A stretch of DNA of 64,000 nt, from NCBI GenBank assembly GCA_963849105.1, contig CAWKGD010000001.1:199303-263302 (forward strand), read 5' to 3'. The translations under genes and the position numbers were made by a program. Below, in pieces: positions 43,610 through 55,313 of this stretch (its first letter is position 1; each line of letters opens with the position of its first letter). Below the pieces are notes generated by a model that had not been told where the DNA came from, ran no database searches, and worked only from the letters and a program-made list of their open reading frames with translations. Origin of the DNA: CAVRXQ01 sp963849105. GTDB lineage: Bacteria > Actinomycetota > Acidimicrobiia > Acidimicrobiales > Bog-793.

Positions 43610-43924
43610 GTGAACCGAGAGACGAGGCGGCTGCTGCAGCGGCAGGGCCAGCTCGGCGCCGACGGTGCGCCGGCGACGCGCCGCGCCCCCGCACAGGCTC
43701 CGACACGGCGCCTGCCCGAAGGCCAGCGCCCGAGCTTTCCTGTTCGCGTCGCGAACTACCTGCGCGAGGTGCGCAGCGAGATCTCGAAGGTGCTGTGGCC
43801 GAAGCGCCAAGAGGTCGTGAACTATTCGACGGTCGTGCTGACGACGTTGATCCTCGTCGCGCTGTTGATCTTCGGCTTGAACTATGCCTTCGCGAGAGGC
43901 GTCACCTTCCTCTTCCCGCACTGA
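43610..43924 (+). CDS. secE: preprotein translocase subunit SecE
   Basis: 104-residue single-span subunit of the SecYEG channel. Family core: YLREVRSEISKVLWPKRQEVVNY (quoted in part) followed by one transmembrane helix (TTLILVALLIFGLNYAFA). An N-terminal polar lead of about 40 residues is typical of Actinobacteria. Start GTG 43610, 27 bases after tRNA-Trp. Confidence 0.95.
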   Translation: MNRETRRLLQRQGQLGADGAPATRRAPAQAPTRRLPEGQRPSFPVRVANYLREVRSEISKVLWPKRQEVVNYSTVVLTTLILVALLIFGLNYAFARGVTFLFPH

Positions 43925-44003
43925 GGCGGGGGGACAGGACCAAGACCGCTACTACTGGAAAACCGTGGATTTTTTTCCCGCTTTGGGTGACGACGACAAA
44001 GAG

Positions 44004-44798
44004 ATGAACGCCGAGCTAGCCGACGAAAAGTCCGAGCTTCCGCTCGAGAGCGTCGACGGCGCCGACGCGCCCGGATTTCCCGAGTTCGGCGACGAAGGAG
44101 TCGTTGAGACCGTCGTGATCGTCGAAGAGACGGCGCCGGTCGGCGATACCACCCCCGCGCCGTCGGATTTCGATCTCGGCTCCGGCACCGACGAGGACGA
44201 GAAACCCGACGAGGAAGACGAGGAGCTCGTACCGCCGCGCCCGCCGAGCCCGTACGACCGCCCCGGGCAGTGGTACGTCGTCCACACCTACGCGGGGTAC
44301 GAGAACAAAGTGAAGTCGAACCTCGAGAGCCGGATCGCCTCCATGAACATGGAGGACCGGATCTACGAGGTCGTGATCCCGATGGAAGAGGTCGTCGAGT
44401 TCAAGGGCGGAAAGAAGGTCACCGTCCAGCGCAAGGTCTTCCCCGGCTACCTGCTCACGAGGGCCGAGCTCGATGACGACTCCTGGTCCGTTATCCGCCA
44501 GACACCCGGGGTGACGAGCTTCGTCGGCCCGGGCACGAAGCCGACGCCGCTTTCGCGTGCCGAGGTCGAATCGATCCTGCAAGTGCGCGAGGAGGGCGTC
44601 GAAGCGCCGCGCGCCCGCCGGCCGCGCCTCGAATACGAAGTCGGAGAGACCGTGCGCGTGAAGGAAGGCCCATTCGCCGATTTCACGGGGACGGTGTCGG
44701 AGATCAACGAGGACCAGCTAAAGCTGAAGGTGCTCGTGAACATCTTCGGACGCGAGACACCCGTCGAGCTCGAGTTCAGCCAAGTCGCGAAGCTCTAG
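44004..44798 (+). CDS. nusG: transcription termination/antitermination protein NusG
   Basis: 264 residues from ATG 44004; an in-frame GTG at 43965 would add 13. An acidic, Pro/Glu/Asp-rich N-terminal extension of about 85 residues, usual in Actinobacteria, precedes the NGN domain (GQWYVVHTYAGYENKVKSNL, then VFPGYLL and TPGVTSFVG). The KOW domain is at the end (VKEGPFADFTGTVSEINED). It binds RNA polymerase and Rho or S10. First gene after secE in the ribosomal block. Confidence 0.95.
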   Translation: MNAELADEKSELPLESVDGADAPGFPEFGDEGVVETVVIVEETAPVGDTTPAPSDFDLGSGTDEDEKPDEEDEELVPPRPPSPYDRPGQWYVVHTYAGYENKVKSNLESRIASMNMEDRIYEVVIPMEEVVEFKGGKKVTVQRKVFPGYLLTRAELDDDSWSVIRQTPGVTSFVGPGTKPTPLSRAEVESILQVREEGVEAPRARRPRLEYEVGETVRVKEGPFADFTGTVSEINEDQLKLKVLVNIFGRETPVELEFSQVAKL

Positions 44799-44819
44799 AA
44801 GAAAAGGACAAACCGCAAA

Positions 44820-45248
44820 ATGGCCCGCCGGCGTGTCGCCGCCATCGTGAAGATCCAGCTGCCCGCCGGGCAGGCAACGCCCGCGCCTCCGGTCGGCACG
44901 GCGCTCGGTCCGCACGGTGTGCAGACGATGGAATTCTGCAAGCAATACAACGCCGCCACCGAGGCCATGCGCGGCACGATCATTCCGGTCGAGATCACGA
45001 TCTACGAAGACCGGTCGTTCACCTTCATCTTGAAGACCCCGCCAACGGCGGTGCTCTTGCGCGAGGCGGCGGGGGTCGAAAAGGGGACCGGCCTCGCCGG
45101 ACGCGAGGGCGTCGGCACGATCACCGACGCACAGCTGACCGAGATCGCGAAGACGAAGCTCCCGGACTTGAACGCCAACGACATCGAGTCCGCGAAGAAA
45201 CAGATCGAGGGCACCGCGCGCTCGATGGGCATCACGGTCGCGCACTGA
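44820..45248 (+). CDS. rplK: 50S ribosomal protein L11
   Basis: 142 residues; binds 23S rRNA at the GTPase centre. The N-terminal domain (IKIQLPAGQATPAPPVGTALG-type block, here VKIQLPAGQATPAPPVG) is joined to the RNA-binding domain ending GTARSMGI. Start ATG 44820, 21 bases past nusG with AAAGGA upstream. Confidence 0.97.
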   Translation: MARRRVAAIVKIQLPAGQATPAPPVGTALGPHGVQTMEFCKQYNAATEAMRGTIIPVEITIYEDRSFTFILKTPPTAVLLREAAGVEKGTGLAGREGVGTITDAQLTEIAKTKLPDLNANDIESAKKQIEGTARSMGITVAH

Positions 45249-45276
45249 GCTTGACCAGAGAGACGGGATCGATCCG

Positions 45277-45999
45277 ATGACCAAGGGAAAGCGTTTCGTC
45301 GACGCAAAAAAGACGGTCGAGCTCGATCGGCTCTACTCGCCCGTGGAGGCGATCGACTTGGTGAAGAGCCTCGCGACGGCGAAATTCGATGAGACGATCG
45401 AGCTCGCCGTGCGGCTGGGCGTCGACCCGCGCCGGGCCGAGCAGATGGTGCGCGGCTCGCTGTCGCTGCCGGCGGGAACCGGCAAAAGTCTGCGGGTCGC
45501 GGTGTTCGCCGCCGGCGAGGCCGCCCAGGAGGCACGGGACGCAGGTGCCGACGTCGTCGGAGCCGACGACCTCGTCGCCCGGATCGAGAAGGAGAACTTT
45601 CTCGACTTCGACGTCGCGCTCGCGACCCCGGACCTGATGGCGCAGGTCGGGCGGCTCGGCCGGATACTCGGACCGCGCGGTCTCATGCCGAACCCGAGAA
45701 CGGGCACGGTGACGAACGACATCGCCAAGGCCGTCGGAGAGTTTCGCGCTGGGCGGGTGGAATACCGCACCGACCGCGTCGGCAACGTCCACGTCCCGAT
45801 CGGTAAGGCGTCGTTCGAGCGCTCGGCCCTCTTGGAGAACCTCCGCGCCGTCCTCGACGAGCTCCAGCGCGTGAAACCCGCCGCCGCCAAGGGGAAGTAC
45901 ATCCGCTCGGTGACGCTCTCTTCGACGATGGGGCCCGGGGTGCCGGTCGACCCGAGCCGGGTCCGCATCACCGACGAAGAGCTCGCGCAGAGCGCCTGA
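45277..45999 (+). CDS. rplA: 50S ribosomal protein L1
   Basis: 240 residues, the L1-stalk protein. Conserved blocks: RLGVDPRRAEQMVRGSLSLP, ATPDLMAQVGRLGRILGPRG, LMPNPRTGTVT and the C-terminal KGKYIRSVTLSSTMGPGV. In other bacteria it represses its own rplK-rplA mRNA; no leader copy was identified by eye. Confidence 0.97.
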   Translation: MTKGKRFVDAKKTVELDRLYSPVEAIDLVKSLATAKFDETIELAVRLGVDPRRAEQMVRGSLSLPAGTGKSLRVAVFAAGEAAQEARDAGADVVGADDLVARIEKENFLDFDVALATPDLMAQVGRLGRILGPRGLMPNPRTGTVTNDIAKAVGEFRAGRVEYRTDRVGNVHVPIGKASFERSALLENLRAVLDELQRVKPAAAKGKYIRSVTLSSTMGPGVPVDPSRVRITDEELAQSA

Positions 46000-46015
46000 C
46001 GGATCGGACCGTTGC

Positions 46016-46165
46016 GCGGCACGTGTAACCTTCGTCCGACAGCGGGGGAAACTCCGCACAAGCCTGAGACATCCGGTGCGCGAGATAGCGCGTAATTGGC
46101 GCAAGCCAGCCTGACGAGGCGAAGAGGACCTTCCGCTTCCTCGTCTCCGCGCTTGAGCGAACCGG
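46016..46165 (+). ncRNA. L10 leader, regulatory RNA for rplJ-rplL
   Basis: The approximately 190-bp gap between rplA and rplJ has the expected position and structure of the L10 leader, where surplus L10-L12 complex binds to repress translation. A 7-bp stem GACGAGG (46113-46119)/CCTCGTC (46139-46145) closes a purine-rich loop (AGAGGACC) near the 3' end, with several smaller hairpins upstream. Boundaries are approximate. Confidence 0.6.
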
Positions 46166-46190
46166 CGAAGTGACGACGAGAGGAGCGATC

Positions 46191-47003
46191 GTGGAGACCG
46201 AGGTACGCACCCCGCGCCCGGCAAAGGTCGCGGTCGTCGACGAGGTACGCGAGCGACTCGGCAACTCGGACGCAACGATCCTTACCGAGTACCGCGGCTT
46301 GTCGGTTTCGCAGCTCCAGGTGCTGCGGCGTGCGCTCGCTCTGGCCGGTGGCGAGTACAAGGTCTACAAGAACACCCTCGTCCGCCGGGCGGCGAAAGAG
46401 AGCGGCCTTGAGGAACTGGAAGCGCTGCTCACCGGGCCGACCGCACTCGCATTCGTCACCGGCGATGTCTCAGCGGTCGCGAAGGCGCTGAAGGAGTTCG
46501 CCCGCCAGCACCCGAGCCTTGTCGTGAAAGGTGCAGTCGTCGGGGGTGGCCTCTTTGACGCCGCGCAGACCTCGGCGATCGCCGACCTGCCGAGCCGTGA
46601 CGTCCTGCTCGCCCAGATCGCCGGCGCGCTCGCTGCACCGATGCAACGCTTTGCCGGATTGCTCGCCGCGCTGCCCCAGAGGTTCGCCTACGCGTTGTCG
46701 GCCCTGATCGACGAGCGCGGCGGCGTTCCCGTCCCGGCCGCTGAAGCCACCGCGGGGCCGGCGGCCGAAGAGCCGACGGCCGACGCGCCAAAGGCGCACG
46801 ACGCCGACGAAGCGCCGTCGACGGAGGCGGCGGTCGGGGAGTCGGTCGCGCCCGCCGAAGACGGTGCTGTCGACGCGTCAGCGGTGGATGCCGGAGAGGC
46901 TTCCGCCAGCGCGGACGGAGAGAGCGTCGAGACGGCAGAAGAGGTTGTTGAGGCCGAAGCGCCCGAAGAGTCGGCGTCTGACACCGGCGACGCGTCGGCG
47001 TAG
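46191..47003 (+). CDS. rplJ: 50S ribosomal protein L10 with long acidic tail
   Basis: 270 residues. The first 178 are normal L10: rRNA-binding block VDEVRERLGNSDATILTEYR, then VYKNTLVRRAAKE and the alpha-8 helix for L12 dimers. The last ~90 residues are an Ala/Glu/Asp/Ser-rich, proline-containing tail without aromatic residues, ending DTGDASA. Most bacterial L10 stop near 165-185. GAGAGGAG before GTG 46191 decides the start. Confidence 0.93.
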   Translation: METEVRTPRPAKVAVVDEVRERLGNSDATILTEYRGLSVSQLQVLRRALALAGGEYKVYKNTLVRRAAKESGLEELEALLTGPTALAFVTGDVSAVAKALKEFARQHPSLVVKGAVVGGGLFDAAQTSAIADLPSRDVLLAQIAGALAAPMQRFAGLLAALPQRFAYALSALIDERGGVPVPAAEATAGPAAEEPTADAPKAHDADEAPSTEAAVGESVAPAEDGAVDASAVDAGEASASADGESVETAEEVVEAEAPEESASDTGDASA

Positions 47004-47050
47004 CCGCGGAGATCGGTTCGGACAGGGTTTTCGAAAAGGAAAGGGATCAG

Positions 47051-47437
47051 ATGGCAACGAAGCAGAACATCCTCGATGAGATTGCGAATATGACCGTGCT
47101 CGAGCTCTCTGAGCTCCTGAAGGAGTTCGAGGAGCGCTTCGGCGTCACGGCGGCTGCGCCGGTCGCCGTCGCGGCGGCTCCTGCAGCTGGCGCGGCGGGA
47201 GGCGGCGAAGCGGAGGCGGAGGAGCAGGCGGAGTTCGACGTCGTTCTGGCGGCTGCGGGCGACAAGAAGATCCAGGTGATCAAGGAGGTCCGGACCCTCA
47301 CGAGCCTCGGACTGAAAGAAGCGAAGGATCTCGTCGACGCGGCACCAAAGACGGTGCTCGAAAAGGTGTCGAAGGAAGACGCCGAGAAGGCGAAGGCTCA
47401 GCTGGAAGCGGCCGGCGCCACCGTCCAGCTCAAGTAA
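47051..47437 (+). CDS. rplL: 50S ribosomal protein L7/L12
   Basis: 128 residues: N-terminal dimerisation helices (ILDEIANMTVLELSELLKEF), an Ala/Gly/Glu hinge (about 36-58), and the globular C-terminal domain that recruits translation factors (DKKIQVIKEVRTLTSLGLKE). The AAAGGGATC region before ATG 47051 acts as ribosome binding site. Confidence 0.97.
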   Translation: MATKQNILDEIANMTVLELSELLKEFEERFGVTAAAPVAVAAAPAAGAAGGGEAEAEEQAEFDVVLAAAGDKKIQVIKEVRTLTSLGLKEAKDLVDAAPKTVLEKVSKEDAEKAKAQLEAAGATVQLK

Positions 47438-47459
47438 CAGCCCTGCTCAGCGGGGTCGC

Positions 47460-47488
47460 GCCCCCTGCCGTTCTTGACCGGAGGGGGC
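47460..47488 (+). terminator. partial terminator/attenuator between rplL and rpoB
   Basis: GCCCCCT and AGGGGGC pair around an inner CCG/CGG stem, starting 22 bases after the rplL stop, with no T tract. Its position matches the attenuator that lowers rpoBC expression relative to ribosomal proteins in other bacteria. The candidate P1 -35 element lies inside its loop. Confidence 0.5.
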
Positions 47489-47502
47489 CGATCCTTTACC
47501 CT
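47474..47502 (+). promoter_or_regulatory. rpoB: candidate rpoB promoter P1
   Basis: TTGACC at 47474-47479, 17-bp spacer, TACCCT at 47497-47502. The -35 matches 5 of 6 consensus bases. Predicted transcription start is near 47509, giving a leader of about 155 bases. Confidence 0.5.
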
Positions 47503-47521
47503 GCGCGCGGCGGTGTGTGCG

Positions 47522-47550
47522 TTGCCCTTGTGTTGGCGCGCCGCTATGCT
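47522..47550 (+). promoter_or_regulatory. rpoB: candidate rpoB promoter P2
   Basis: TTGCCC at 47522-47527, 17-bp spacer, TATGCT at 47545-47550, 48 bases downstream of P1. Both hexamers match 4 of 6 consensus bases. Tandem promoters here would uncouple rpoBC from the ribosomal-protein genes. Confidence 0.45.
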
Positions 47551-47665
47551 CAATTCTGCCGTGCCCGTCTGTCGCGCCGCTTTCTCAGCTGCTCGTTGAC
47601 GCGCGCCTCCGGCGCTGTCGCCCGCCGTCCCTGAGTTCGACCCGCTTTTCGCGAGGAGTGATCCG

Positions 47666-51237
<3,572 letters not shown>

Positions 51238-51241
<4 letters not shown>

Positions 51242-54200
51242 TCGACGTCAACGACTTCGAACAGCTGCGCATCGGACTCGCGACCGCGGACGACATCCGC
51301 ACCTGGTCGCGGGGCGAGGTGAAGAAGCCCGAGACGATCAACTACCGCACGCTCCGACCGGAGAAGGACGGTCTTTTCTGCGAAAAGATCTTCGGTCCGA
51401 CCAAGGACTGGGAGTGTTACTGCGGCAAGTACAAGCGCGTGCGGTTCAAGGGGATCATCTGCGAGCGCTGCGGCGTCGAAGTGACGCGCTCGAAGGTACG
51501 GCGCGAGCGCATGGGTCACATCGAGCTGTCGGCTCCGGTTGTCCACATCTGGTACCTGCGTGGCACGCGTTCGTGGCTCGCTTACCTGCTGATGGGCACC
51601 GAGGCGCGCGAGGAGCTGAAGGCGAAGCAACTCGAGAAGGTCATCTACTTCGCGGCGTACCTCGTCACCTACGTCGACGAGGAAAAGCGCCACGCCGATC
51701 TGCCGAACCTCGAGTCAGAGCTGAACTCTGAGGTCTCCGAGATCGAGCGCGGCCGCGACCTCGAGGTCGAAAAGCGCCTCCAGGAGCTCGAAGCCGAAGT
51801 CGCTGGGCTCGAGAAGTCGGGAGCGCGCGACTCAGAGATTCGCGCGCGCCAGCGCGCGTCGGAAAAAGAGATCACCGCGGTACGCGAGCGCGCGACGCAG
51901 GAAGTCGTGATGGCGCGTCGCGCCCTCGACGAGCTGAGAGATCTGCACGCGAGGAAGATCATCGAAGACGAGATGGTCTGGCGTGAGCTCAAGTACCGCT
52001 ACGGCGAGTACTTCGAGGGCGGCATGGGCGCCGAGACGATCGCGCAGCTCATCGCACGCATCGATTTGGACGAGGAAGAGCAGAAGTTGCGCGACGCGAT
52101 CGACCCGACCGACGGCCGTCGCCCGCTCTCCGCGCAGCGCAAGCAGAAGGCGATCAAGCGCCTGAAGATCGTCTCGGCGTTCAACCGCCGCGACGAGGAC
52201 GGCCGGCGCGCGAACGACCCGAAAGCGATGATCCTGCAGGCGATCCCCGTGATCCCGCCGGACCTCCGCCCGATGGTGCAGCTCGACGGTGGCCGCTTCG
52301 CCACCTCGGACCTCAACGACTTGTACCGCCGGGTCATCAACCGCAACAACCGCCTGAAGCGGCTGTTGGACTTGGGCGCGCCCGAGATCATCATCAACAA
52401 CGAAAAGCGGATGCTCCAAGAGGCCGTCGACGCCCTGTTCGACAACGGCCGACGCGGACGCCCCGTCACCGGACCGGGCAACCGGCCGCTAAAGAGCCTC
52501 TCCGACATGTTGAAGGGCAAGCAGGGACGGTTCCGTCAGAACCTGCTCGGAAAGCGCGTCGACTACTCGGGACGCTCGGTGATCGTCATCGGCCCGACGT
52601 TGAAGCTGCACCAGTGCGGTCTTCCCAAGCAAATGGCGCTCGAGCTGTTCAAGCCGTTCGTCATGAAGCGGCTCGTCGACTTGGAGATCGCTCCGAACAT
52701 CAAGTCCGCGAAGCGGATGGTCGAACGTCGCCGCGCCCAGGTGTGGGACGTGCTCGACGAGGTGATCAAAGAGCACCCCGTGCTGTTGAATCGCGCCCCG
52801 ACGCTGCACCGCCTCGGCATTCAGGCCTTCGAGCCGGTGCTGATCGAGGGCAAGGCGATCCAGATCCACCCGCTCGTCTGCACGGCATTCAATGCCGACT
52901 TCGACGGCGACCAGATGGCGGTGCACCTGCCGCTTTCCGCTGAGGCGCAAGCCGAGGCGCGCGTGTTGATGCTGTCGGCGAACAACATCTTGTCGCCGGC
53001 GACCGGTCGGCCGATCACTGTGCCCACCCAGGACATGGTCTTCGGCGCTTACTACCTCACCTTGATGGTCGACGGTGTGCGGGGCGAGGGGCTCGTCTTC
53101 CGCCGCCTGCACGAGGTCGAGGCCGCCTACGAGCGCGGGGACGTCGCGCTGCACGCGAAGATCCGCCTCCGCCCGGGGGCAGACGGTTTCCCCTTCGTCG
53201 TCGAGAAAGGCGCGGCACACAATGGCGATCAGCCGGAGCTGCCGACCGAGATCGAGACGACGCCGGGACGACTGTTCTTCAACACGGCGTTGCCTGCTGA
53301 CTTCGGCTTCGTGAATGACGTCGTCGGCAAGCGTGCGACCTCGATCGGTGCGATCGTCGAGCAGCTCGCGTCGAACTACCACAAGGCCGTCGTCGCCGAG
53401 AGCTTGGACAAGATCAAGGAGCTCGGCTTCCTCTACGCGACGAAGTCCGGGTTGACGATCTCGATCGACGACGTGAAGACGCCGCCCGAGAAGGCCGCGA
53501 TCTTGGACCGCTACGAAAAGGAAGCGGAAAAGGCCGAGGCGCAGTTCAAGCGCGGCATCATCACCGACGACGAGCGGCGCCAGAAGGAGATCGAGATCTG
53601 GACCTCGGCGAACTCCGAGGTCGGTCGGGCGATGGAGCAGACGCTCGCCACGATCAAGTTCAACCCGCTCGACATGATGGTCGACTCCGGCGCCCGTGGG
53701 AACCCCCAGCAGGTGCGCCAGATCGCCGGCATGAAGGGCCTCGTCTCGAACCCGCGCGGTGAGATGATCCCGCGCCCGATCGTCTCCTCGTTCCGTGAGG
53801 GGCTCTCGGTGCTCGAGTACTTCATCTCGACCCACGGCGCGAGAAAGGGTCTTGCCGACACGGCGCTGCGCACCGCGGACTCCGGCTACCTCACGCGTCG
53901 TCTCGTCGACGTCGCGCAGGAGCTCATCGTGCGCACAGAGGACTGCGAAACGAACCGCGGCATCTGGATCGACGACGTTGTACCGGACGCGGTGGGAAAG
54001 CGCAGCTACTTGGAGACGCGCCTTTACGGACGTGTGCTCGCCGAGCCCGTCAGTCTGGAAGACGGCACGGCCTACGGCGCCGCCGAGGTGCTCGGCGACG
54101 CGGAGGTCGAGCGCCTGCAGGCGGACCCCTTGATCAACCGCATCCGGGTGCGGTCCGTGTTGACCTGCGAGTCGCCCCAGGGCGTCTGCGCCCTCTGCTA

Positions 54201-55260
54201 CGGCCAGTCGCTCGCGACCGGACGGATGATCGAGCTCGGTGAGGCGGTCGGCGTCATCTCCGCACAGTCGATCGGTGAGCCGGGGACTCAGCTGACGATG
54301 CGGACCTTCCACTCCGGTGGCGTCGTCGGTGAGGACATCACCCACGGTCTGCCCCGCGTCGTCGAGCTCTTCGAAGCGCGCACCCCGAAGGGTGCCGCGA
54401 TCCTCGCCCGCAACTCGGGCGTCGTCCGCATCGAAGAGGACGAGCAGGGTCGGCACGTGACGATCGTCTCGGATCGCGGTGAGGAAGAAACCCACGACAT
54501 CTCGACGCGCGCCCGCCTCGAGGTTGCCGAGGGCGAGGAGATCCAAGCCGGCGACGCGATCGTCGAAGGCCCGAAGGACCCGAAGGAGCTCCTGGAGATC
54601 AAGGGGATCCGCGAGACCCAGCAGTACTTGGTCGAGGAAGTGCAGAAGGTCTACCGGGACCAGGGGGTGTCGATCCACGACAAGCACATCGAGCTGATCG
54701 TTCGCCAGATGCTGCGCCGCGTGCTCGTCGCCGAGTCCGGCGACTCGCCGTTCCTGCCCGGCGAGCGTGTCGACTCGCAGCGCTACGGGCTCGTCAACCG
54801 CGAGCTCGCGACGGAGGGCAAGCGACCGGCGGAAGGACGCCCGGAGCTGATGGGGATCACGAAGGCGTCGCTCGCGACGGACTCGTGGCTCTCGGCAGCG
54901 TCGTTCCAAGAGACGACGCGGGTGCTCACGGAGGCGGCGATCGAGGGGCGCTCGGACCGCCTTGTTGGCCTGAAGGAGAACATCATCATCGGCAAGCTCA
55001 TCCCGGCCGGTTCGGGCATGGAGCGCTACCGCGACGTCGTCGTCGAAACCCCGGACGCGCAGCGGATGAGCTTCTGGTCGTCCGACCTTGCCGAGCCCGG
55101 ACCCGACGAGCTCGCCGAATGGCTGCGCAACATCGAAGGCGCCTCCTTCGGCGGCTACGACGTCGACCCGAACGTCGACTACTACCCCGAGACCGAGCCG
55201 TCGGAGAACGGCGAGTCGGCCGCCGAGGACGACGCAGGCGAAGCGGGCGCCGCGCTGTAG
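51238..55260 (+). CDS. rpoC: DNA-directed RNA polymerase subunit beta'
   Basis: 1340 residues from GTG 51238. The N-terminal zinc ribbon is CYCGKYKRVRFKGIICERCG; the catalytic Mg2+ motif NADFDGDQM is near residue 550; the second zinc site uses CESPQGVCALCYGQ; the trigger-loop/bridge region is at MRTFHSGGVVGEDITHGLPR. A coiled insertion at about 155-230 (ELEAEVAGLEKSGARDSEIR) is the lineage-typical helical insert of Actinobacteria. The acidic C-terminus is normal. Confidence 0.98.
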
Positions 55261-55273
55261 TTCGAGAGTTGTC

Positions 55274-55313
55274 GCCGGGTTCCGCGTCAGCGGGGCCCGG
55301 CTTCTTCTCTTTC
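55274..55313 (+). terminator. rpoBC terminator
   Basis: GCCGGG (55274-55279) and CCCGGC (55296-55301) pair around an inner CCGC/GCGG stem, followed by the pyrimidine run CTTCTTCTCTTTCC. It starts 14 bases after the rpoC stop and reaches into the 3' end of the convergent putA gene. Confidence 0.7.

Noticed and set aside
43508..43921. A minus-strand frame ending RRDSNPQPPVLETGALPIEL
   Set aside because: Same artefact: the reverse complement of tRNA-Trp, antisense to secE.
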